Source: Kiritimatiellia bacterium
GTDB taxonomy: Bacteria; Verrucomicrobiota; Kiritimatiellia; SLAD01
DNA: 17,769 nt
Direction of reading: 5' to 3'
Assembly: GCA_007127595.1 (NCBI GenBank)
Contig: SKZA01000174.1
Span: 1-17,769 of the forward strand
Shown here: positions 7,688 to 14,294 of the stretch, one piece after another
Layout of the letters: each line of letters starts with the position of its first letter
Position numbering within the stretch: the stretch's first letter is position 1
The notes under the pieces: model-generated
Databases searched by the model: none
The model's input: the letters and a program-made list of their open reading frames with translations, nothing else
Told to the model about the DNA's origin: nothing
Position numbers and translations under genes: made by a program

Positions 7688-8386
7688 ATGGAAACGATCA
7701 GTGCATTTCGGGTATTGGAAGACTTTCAGCATGTGCAGAATCGATTGGATCCGATGCTGTACTTCCTTGCATTGCTTGCCGCGCTGGCGGCCGCCTATGT
7801 GGCCTCGGGTATGTACCGGTATTTCTATGAAAGCCGCGGAACGGGTAGCCAGGTGCATCGTTCCTTCCCCTTGCTGGCCATCTCCATTACGACGCTCTTC
7901 ATCGGGGTACAGTTGTCGCTGCCGTTGTCGCTGGGTTTGCTTGGCGCCCTTTCCATTATCCGGTTTCGCACGCCCATCAAGGAACCGGAAGAAATCGGCT
8001 TCATTATGCTGGTGATCGCTGCGTCCATCTCGTCGGCCACCTTCAATTTCCGTTTCATTGTGATCTTGTACGCCATCGCCATCGTCAGCCTGCTGGTCAC
8101 GCGCAGCGCCCGCGCCTGGAAATGGCTGAAACGGAGCGGCTTGTTAATTGTGACCCTGCCGGACGAGGCGGTCGCGGAGACCTTGGATCGCATGAACGCG
8201 CTCTTCAAGGAGCATGTCGGCCACAGTCGCCTCGAAAGTTCGTCGAGCCGCGATGGTGTGACCAGTTTGCAGATGGCCTTTTCCGATCTGAAGACGGACG
8301 TGGGCGCACTGCAAACCGGGCTGCGAGACGCCGGCCCGATATCCTCGATCAACGTTTATCTCGACCGGTCGGGCGGTAATCGATGA
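7688..8386 (+). CDS. DUF4956 domain-containing membrane protein
   Basis: A 232-residue protein with about four to five membrane segments in its first 150 residues and a soluble cytoplasm-type C-terminal part of roughly 80 residues. The diagnostic DUF4956 block is GLLGALSIIRFRTPIKEPEE, which follows a long hydrophobic helix (ITTLFIGVQLSLPLSLG) and precedes IGFIMLVIAASISSATFNF. The function of the family is unknown. It is regularly encoded beside VTC and CotH proteins, so it may be the membrane partner that anchors the VTC enzyme or passes its product across the membrane; this is inference. The tail resembles a small alpha/beta domain, also common in the family. The ATG at 7688 is preceded by GGAGG. 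The stop is one base before the CotH gene's ATG, so the three genes are very likely cotranscribed. Confidence 0.87.
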   Translation: METISAFRVLEDFQHVQNRLDPMLYFLALLAALAAAYVASGMYRYFYESRGTGSQVHRSFPLLAISITTLFIGVQLSLPLSLGLLGALSIIRFRTPIKEPEEIGFIMLVIAASISSATFNFRFIVILYAIAIVSLLVTRSARAWKWLKRSGLLIVTLPDEAVAETLDRMNALFKEHVGHSRLESSSSRDGVTSLQMAFSDLKTDVGALQTGLRDAGPISSINVYLDRSGGNR

Positions 8387-8387
8387 C

Positions 8388-11300
8388 ATGAGCCGCCGGC
8401 GCGTCAAGGCGGGATTGCTGCTGTTGACGGTGGTCGCCTTGATCGGGGCGTACCAGTCCGATACCTTCCTCTTTGTCTGGCCGGAGGAAGGCGTGGACTC
8501 GGCGGAGCGCAAAGTCAGCCGTCACCTGAGACGTTCCCACGACGTGGCGTTCCTGATGACCTTCAACGAGCGCGGCGCCTACGACTGGGTCTCCCGCCGT
8601 CACGGGGTCTGTGCGCGGGTGGAGGCAACGCCCGTACGAAACGGCTGGGGGCGCTCCTTTTCCGGCACGCGCTGGAGCGCCATTCACACCCCGGGGCTAT
8701 GGCATGACATCGGTTCGAACCATACCCTGTCCATTCGGATCAAGCTGCGGCCGCCGTCCGAATATCAGGACATCCTTTTCACGCACCACGCCGGTCGTTC
8801 GGTCGGATTGAAGTTGTTGGACGGACAGCTGACGTTCTTCATCCCCTCGCGGTCGGGCGCCGAATCGATCTCGTATCCATTCACCCGCTGGAATGAGTTC
8901 GTCCATATCGCGGCAGTAGCGGATGCGGAGAACGGGGCGGCGCGCCTTTACGAGAACGGAAAGCTCATGGCGGAGGGTTCGTTCGAGGAGGTGGACTTCC
9001 CTAATCACAACATCGAAATCGGCGCCCGGCGTTGGTACGACATGCGCGATCCGTTGGATGCCGTAGTCGATGATACGGTGATCTGGAATCGCGCGCTGAG
9101 TTCCAGGGAAGTGCGGCGCATGGCCGAAAGCCGGCGTAGCGCGATCCGCATCCTGGCGCCGGTTCGCCATGTGGTTTGGCGCGGTGCCGAAGCTTACGCT
9201 TCCGGAATACGTCGAGGATTGCGCTATATCGATTACTTTGATCCCCGCATCTTCCACGGTCGTGCGCGCTCAGCCGACATCCCCGAAATCCATTTTGTGA
9301 TGCGCAAACGTCACGCGCGGCACTTCAATCACGCGCATTTCCGCAGCGAAATCAGCGGGCGCCGCACCAAACAGGGCGCGGATTACAAAACCGTCGATTT
9401 CCTGTTCAATGACAAAGCCGCGCGCGGTCGCCTGACATTGGATGGGAGCGATGTGGCGTACGGGCATTCGCCGCGCAAGGCCTTCCTGCTGGAAACCGAA
9501 GGGGGCGCACTCGACGGCATGAACTACTTCCGAATCAAGCCGCCGGAAGATGTCGGTTGGATCGTACCCTTGCTCGATGCGCGTCTGGCGCGCGCACTGG
9601 ACGTGCCGGCGACGCGCAACGGACTTTGCCGTGTCTTCATCAACGGGCGTTTTGAAGGCATCTATTATTTTGAGGACGATACGCGTCGTGCCGTGGCGCC
9701 CGACGCCTCTCGGGTCTTCCTGCACGGGCCGGACAATCCGGGGCATTGGCCGTTTGTGTTCAAGGACCCGTATCCGGATATGCCCGCGCCCCGCGGCGCG
9801 CCTCGCGAGCACATTCCGCTATCGCCGGACCGTGTCGCGCAGATCTTTGACGAAGTGGTCGAGGAGGTAGCTCCTTTGCTGAAAAACGATGTGATGGCGC
9901 CGTTCAGCCGTCGGGAACTGGTGTATCGCCTCCGCACGCTGCGCGAGGAACTCCATGAAAAATGGTCTTCGGCGAGTTCCGCGTCATCGGCGGAGACCGT
10001 GGCCGCCTACGTGACCCCGTTCATGGTGTTGGGGGGGAATCCGGCGCCATTGTACATCCGCGAGGATCTGAATTTGGACGTGCTACGGAATACGGGCGCG
10101 CGCATTTCGTGGACGTCTTCGCACCCGGATATTGTGGACGCGAAGGGCCGTGTCCGCCTTCCCGACGGCGACGATCCGGTCGGCGTCAGCCTGACCGCCC
10201 GGATAGATGACGGGGAAACCGTGGTCGAGCGCGTGTTGGATTTTCGTGTAATGCCCGCGCGGCCCCGCATACCGGCCTTGATGATCCATGTCAACGAGCC
10301 GTTGCAGAAATCGCGGCGCGTCGATGCGCGCATTGAAAAATATGCGGAAGACCCGTTTACCGCGCAAGTCTACCGCGCCGCTCAGGGCGAGCGCAGCGGC
10401 ATCAAGTTTCGGGGGAACACCAGTTTTTGGCAGATGCATCATCGGCCGGAAGGCTATGATCACGCCATCCGCAAGATGTCTTTCTCCATCCGATTTGAAG
10501 ATGCCCATCGGTTCCTGAACGATTCGGAAACCAAGCATATCTACCTGGCCAACGGCTACATTGACATTGCGCTCCTGCGGAACAAGCTCGCTTACGATTT
10601 GTTCAAGGCCATGTCCGGGGCCGGCGCCCAACGGTACGCGCCGGATATCTCGTGGGCGGAAGTGTTCGTCAACGGCCACTATCAGGGGATTTATGAATTC
10701 GGCACGCGCATCGACCGTCACAAATTGGGCTGGGAGCGGGGCACGGCAGGGGATGAAACGGCGCCGGTTCTTTACAAGTTCGTCGGCCGCGGCGATAACT
10801 TCAACCGCGCGAATCCCGCCGCCATGGCTCAGAAACTTCCGCCCCGTGCGTCCGGCGCGCATTGGGCCCCTTACATTGAACTGGTCGATGTCATCACCTT
10901 AGCGCAGCAGGAACATTTCGTTGAACAGATTGAACGCGCGGTGGACGTGGACGCCGTCATCGACTGGCACTTGCTGCTGAACCTGACGGAGAATCGCGAC
11001 GGCATCAATGTGAATTTGTATCTGGCCCGCGCGCCGGGTGAGGGCGAGCGTTTCTTCCTGATGCCATGGGATTACGACAAGACCTTTGCGCATCGTGCGC
11101 ATGAATGGTATTCCAACGGGTTGACATGGCGTCTGTGGCGCGATCATCCTGACTACCGTCGACGGATGGCCGAGCGCTGGGTACAACTCCGGCAGGACGT
11201 CTGGAGCGAGGCATCGATCCTGGATCGGATTGACGATGTGGAGCGGCATTTGGAAGGGTATATCGAATGGGATCACGCCCAGTGGGATGCGCGCTACGCG

Positions 11301-11453
11301 CGGGGGCGGACGCTGGCGGAGGTCATCGATTCCACGCGGACGCGGGCGATGGATCGTCTGGCTTATATGGATGAGTTTTTTGCGGATCGCTGGCCGCCGG
11401 TGGCCGAGTATTTGGTGGATCACGATGTCGGGGATGAGGAGGAGGACTACTAG
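8388..11453 (+). CDS. CotH kinase-family protein with LamG domain, degenerate first CotH lobe and Ig-like insert
   Basis: A 1021-residue exported protein. Residues 8-21 form a signal peptide or signal anchor after SRRR. Residues about 50-245 are a LamG/concanavalin-like domain (DDTVIWNRALSSREVRR is its typical end). Residues about 300-434 resemble the N-terminal lobe of a CotH domain (KAFLLETE, MNYFRIKPP, FINGRFEGIYYFED) but no catalytic motif follows. Residues about 565-625 look like an atrophied bacterial Ig domain (ISWTSSHPDIVDAKGRV). Residues about 630-1000 are a complete CotH domain: KFRGNTSFW, LRNKLAYDLF, EVFVNGHYQGIYEF, then D871 in NRDGINVNLYLAR and D895/D897 in FFLMPWDYDKTF, the conserved acidic positions of CotH atypical kinases. 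B. subtilis CotH phosphorylates spore-coat proteins; here an extracytoplasmic protein or glycan acceptor is more likely. The ATG sits one base after the DUF4956 stop. Confidence 0.85.
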   Translation: MSRRRVKAGLLLLTVVALIGAYQSDTFLFVWPEEGVDSAERKVSRHLRRSHDVAFLMTFNERGAYDWVSRRHGVCARVEATPVRNGWGRSFSGTRWSAIHTPGLWHDIGSNHTLSIRIKLRPPSEYQDILFTHHAGRSVGLKLLDGQLTFFIPSRSGAESISYPFTRWNEFVHIAAVADAENGAARLYENGKLMAEGSFEEVDFPNHNIEIGARRWYDMRDPLDAVVDDTVIWNRALSSREVRRMAESRRSAIRILAPVRHVVWRGAEAYASGIRRGLRYIDYFDPRIFHGRARSADIPEIHFVMRKRHARHFNHAHFRSEISGRRTKQGADYKTVDFLFNDKAARGRLTLDGSDVAYGHSPRKAFLLETEGGALDGMNYFRIKPPEDVGWIVPLLDARLARALDVPATRNGLCRVFINGRFEGIYYFEDDTRRAVAPDASRVFLHGPDNPGHWPFVFKDPYPDMPAPRGAPREHIPLSPDRVAQIFDEVVEEVAPLLKNDVMAPFSRRELVYRLRTLREELHEKWSSASSASSAETVAAYVTPFMVLGGNPAPLYIREDLNLDVLRNTGARISWTSSHPDIVDAKGRVRLPDGDDPVGVSLTARIDDGETVVERVLDFRVMPARPRIPALMIHVNEPLQKSRRVDARIEKYAEDPFTAQVYRAAQGERSGIKFRGNTSFWQMHHRPEGYDHAIRKMSFSIRFEDAHRFLNDSETKHIYLANGYIDIALLRNKLAYDLFKAMSGAGAQRYAPDISWAEVFVNGHYQGIYEFGTRIDRHKLGWERGTAGDETAPVLYKFVGRGDNFNRANPAAMAQKLPPRASGAHWAPYIELVDVITLAQQEHFVEQIERAVDVDAVIDWHLLLNLTENRDGINVNLYLARAPGEGERFFLMPWDYDKTFAHRAHEWYSNGLTWRLWRDHPDYRRRMAERWVQLRQDVWSEASILDRIDDVERHLEGYIEWDHAQWDARYARGRTLAEVIDSTRTRAMDRLAYMDEFFADRWPPVAEYLVDHDVGDEEEDY

Positions 11454-11471
11454 CGGACAGGGACGACGCCT

Positions 11472-14291
11472 ATGAGTGACGCGCGCGAGAAATGGATGCG
11501 GATCGGGTGGGTGCTTGGGGTGCTGCTTGTCGCGCTGGTGCTGCGCGGTTCCGGCATTTATCGCGGTATCCCGCACGGCGTTTCGTATCATCCCGATGCC
11601 GCGAAACAGGTCCTGGCGCTGGGCAACTATCTCGAAGGAAAGTATGTCTGGTACACCGGCTTGCGTTTCTATGATAGTTACCCTCTCTTCCTGAATCATT
11701 TCGATGAATGGATCATCCGGCCGATTCGCGCGGCGGCGCATGGGGTTGCCGGATACGTAGGGTTGGGTGACGAACGCGCGCCGCCGTCATCCGAGAATCT
11801 CTATTATTGGACTATGACCTTGCGGTGGCTGTATGGCGTGGTGGTGGTCGGCTTGACCGGCTTGATCGCCGGTCGCCTGCGGTTTGGGTTCTGGCCGGCG
11901 TGGGTGGCCATGGCGTTGGTGGCGCTGTCGCCGGTAAATATCACCGTGTCCCATTTTGGCACGGGCGATATCGCCTGCGACCTGTTCTTCGCCTTGACGG
12001 TATTATGCGTCGCCCAACATGTACGCACGGATCAATGGCGGTGGCTGGCCGCTGCGGGACTGATGGCCGGGTGGACCTTTGCGGGAAAATATAACGGAGG
12101 TCTGGCCGCGCTGTTCATCGCGTCCTATGCGAGCCTGCTGTGTCTGGCCGGTTCCCGGCGCGTGGCGCGTTTTGTCGGGATGGGCCTGTTATCCGGAGCG
12201 GCGTTCATCGCCGGCGTCGTCATCGCCATGCCACAGTTCGTGTGGGCGACGAAAAGGACCTGGCGCGACATGTTGCGCGTTATCGAGCATGCGCGGGATT
12301 ATCGCGCGCCCGACGAATTTCTTGAGTTACCGCATGTGGAACGCGCCTGGGTTGCCCTGTCCCACAATATCGGGGCCGTGTTGTGGGCGTTGGGCGTCCT
12401 TGGGCTGATTGCGGCTCTCTACGGTCTGGTATTGGCGTTTCGGTCATGGCGTCGACAGTATGCGAAGAGTCCTGAGCGCGAGGAATACCGCCGCGATGCC
12501 GCACTGGTTGCATTGTTCATCTTCCCGTGGCTCGTCTTGTCTGTCTCGTTGAAGTCGAAACTGAACCTGCATCATTTCTATTTCTCCTGGATCTATCCGG
12601 CCATAGCCTTGTCGGCGATGTATGCCTTGTCGGGTTTGCTCACACGCGAGCGCACTTCCAAGTCGGGCGCGGCGGGGCAGTGGGCTTTTGCCGGCCTGGC
12701 ATTCCTATTGCTGGTGGAATTGGGCGTGCGGACGCCTTCCGAGACGTACTTCTGGAAACGGGAGGATATTCGCACGTTGGCACGTCTGCAAATCCAGCAC
12801 GAAGTGCTTCCGGAAACCCGGCCGCGTCGCGCGCGGGAAGTGGTTGTACACGAGGCCATTGTGCGGGACTATCTGTTGGAACCCTATAATGTGTCCAACT
12901 TCAGGAATCGTCCGCTCAGCCTGTTGGCACCCGATGCGGCGGTCTGGCGCGAGATGGGCACGGCGCCGTTGCCCTTTATTCCATTCGGCGCGCCCGTTAC
13001 GGATTGGATCGTATTGAACGGGCCGGTCCTGCCGCGCAACGACCGGATGTTCAAGGTCCCCGAAGCCCAACCGTTCGACGTGATCCTGGTGACCCATGAA
13101 CCATTGGAGCAACTTCGACTGGGTATTCAATCCGGCATCTATCCGACGACATTCAACGGGCGCGTGGGCGGACAGCGCGTGGAAGGACACTTGGATGCGC
13201 AAGATTGGACGGTGCTGCCCTTGGATCAGCTCCGCGCGCGCAAGGTCATGAAGGATGGCGGTCGCAGCGAGCGCCGGATTTACCATTATCGGTTTCGTTT
13301 GAGGAGCGAACTGGGCCCGGTTTGGTTTACCCTCCTGCCCACGGACGAAGAGGAACAGGTCTTTCGCCTGTTCGCCGGCGACCCGGCCTTGGATGGGCGC
13401 GCGTTTGGCGAGTCGATCGACTGGAACGTGCTGGATGAGTTGACGGAACGAATGCACTATCGGCGCGGCGAAGCATTTGCATCCGAACCTATAAGTGCGT
13501 GGCAAGATCAATCGATGCCCTTATGGCCGTCGGACGAGGTATTGCCCGCAGGGCCCTATCGATTGACCTTGCAGACGGTGGGCCTGACGACCAACACGGT
13601 CATTCGTCTTCAATTGCATGACGAGCAGGGGCGTTCCGTATCTTTGGGAACGGAAAAGACCTTCGCCTTGTTGCCCGGGGAGAATGTGGTCGACTACCGC
13701 TTCGAGAAGTCGTTTGTCCCGTTTCAGTGTACGGTGCGGGTGGATTTGTTGTCGGGCGACGCGATAATCGGTGAATGGAATCTGAAACCTGATGTGCGAG
13801 CGTTGGCTGTTCAGGCGACCGGCGACGAGCCGCTTACCTGGCTGCGCAGATTTCCCGATGAGTCGCCTCCTGACAATTGGCGGCGTATCGACACGAGTTT
13901 CGGCGGCCGCATCAAGGTCCACGAAGCGGCATGGCCCGATCCGCTTATTCCGGGCCAAACACAGGCATTCCATGTTCGTGTGTCACTTCCGGGTACCATC
14001 CGCCATTTTGATGAGCATGACGTCTTCCTGCATATTTACGGCGAGGCGGGTGAGATGTTGATGGCCGCTCATATTCGTGCCGATCAGTTTAACTATGCCG
14101 AAGAAGACTCTTTCGGCATTCTATTGGAAGTTCCGGAAGATATCGCCCCGCAGTCGGGCGTCGTGCGCCTGGGTGTATGGAATCGCCGCACGGAAGTACG
14201 ATTGCCCGTAGCGGATTATCCCGCGCATATCGAACCCTTGCGACGCAACCTGATCAAGGTCGGCACGGTCGAGGTTGAATCCGCTCCTTGA
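11472..14291 (+). CDS. Large polytopic membrane glycosyltransferase (GT-C/GT39-like) with C-terminal beta-sandwich domains
   Basis: A 939-residue protein. The first helix covers residues about 10-27 and the first outer loop contains YHPDAAKQ, with Asp42 at the place of the GT-C catalytic acid; about ten further hydrophobic segments run to residue 420. The remaining half is soluble and should face the periplasm. It includes a beta-rich domain at about 689-780 (VLPAGPYRLTLQ, LLPGENVVDYRF) and another at about 812-939 (IPGQTQAFHVRVSLPG, HDVFLHIYGEAG, VPEDIAPQSG). It likely transfers a sugar from a polyprenyl-phosphate carrier to a surface acceptor. AGGGA at 11459-11463, eight bases before the ATG, supports the start. 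The gene follows the CotH gene by 18 bases, so it may be cotranscribed with the trio. It converges on the next gene with three bases between stops. Specificity is unknown. Confidence 0.75.
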   Translation: MSDAREKWMRIGWVLGVLLVALVLRGSGIYRGIPHGVSYHPDAAKQVLALGNYLEGKYVWYTGLRFYDSYPLFLNHFDEWIIRPIRAAAHGVAGYVGLGDERAPPSSENLYYWTMTLRWLYGVVVVGLTGLIAGRLRFGFWPAWVAMALVALSPVNITVSHFGTGDIACDLFFALTVLCVAQHVRTDQWRWLAAAGLMAGWTFAGKYNGGLAALFIASYASLLCLAGSRRVARFVGMGLLSGAAFIAGVVIAMPQFVWATKRTWRDMLRVIEHARDYRAPDEFLELPHVERAWVALSHNIGAVLWALGVLGLIAALYGLVLAFRSWRRQYAKSPEREEYRRDAALVALFIFPWLVLSVSLKSKLNLHHFYFSWIYPAIALSAMYALSGLLTRERTSKSGAAGQWAFAGLAFLLLVELGVRTPSETYFWKREDIRTLARLQIQHEVLPETRPRRAREVVVHEAIVRDYLLEPYNVSNFRNRPLSLLAPDAAVWREMGTAPLPFIPFGAPVTDWIVLNGPVLPRNDRMFKVPEAQPFDVILVTHEPLEQLRLGIQSGIYPTTFNGRVGGQRVEGHLDAQDWTVLPLDQLRARKVMKDGGRSERRIYHYRFRLRSELGPVWFTLLPTDEEEQVFRLFAGDPALDGRAFGESIDWNVLDELTERMHYRRGEAFASEPISAWQDQSMPLWPSDEVLPAGPYRLTLQTVGLTTNTVIRLQLHDEQGRSVSLGTEKTFALLPGENVVDYRFEKSFVPFQCTVRVDLLSGDAIIGEWNLKPDVRALAVQATGDEPLTWLRRFPDESPPDNWRRIDTSFGGRIKVHEAAWPDPLIPGQTQAFHVRVSLPGTIRHFDEHDVFLHIYGEAGEMLMAAHIRADQFNYAEEDSFGILLEVPEDIAPQSGVVRLGVWNRRTEVRLPVADYPAHIEPLRRNLIKVGTVEVESAP

Positions 14292-14294
14292 GGT

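Noticed and set aside
10899..11741. A 280-codon minus-strand frame across the CotH/GT-C junction
   Set aside because: It spans two well-supported plus-strand genes, has low-complexity Arg/Pro/His composition and no recognisable domain.
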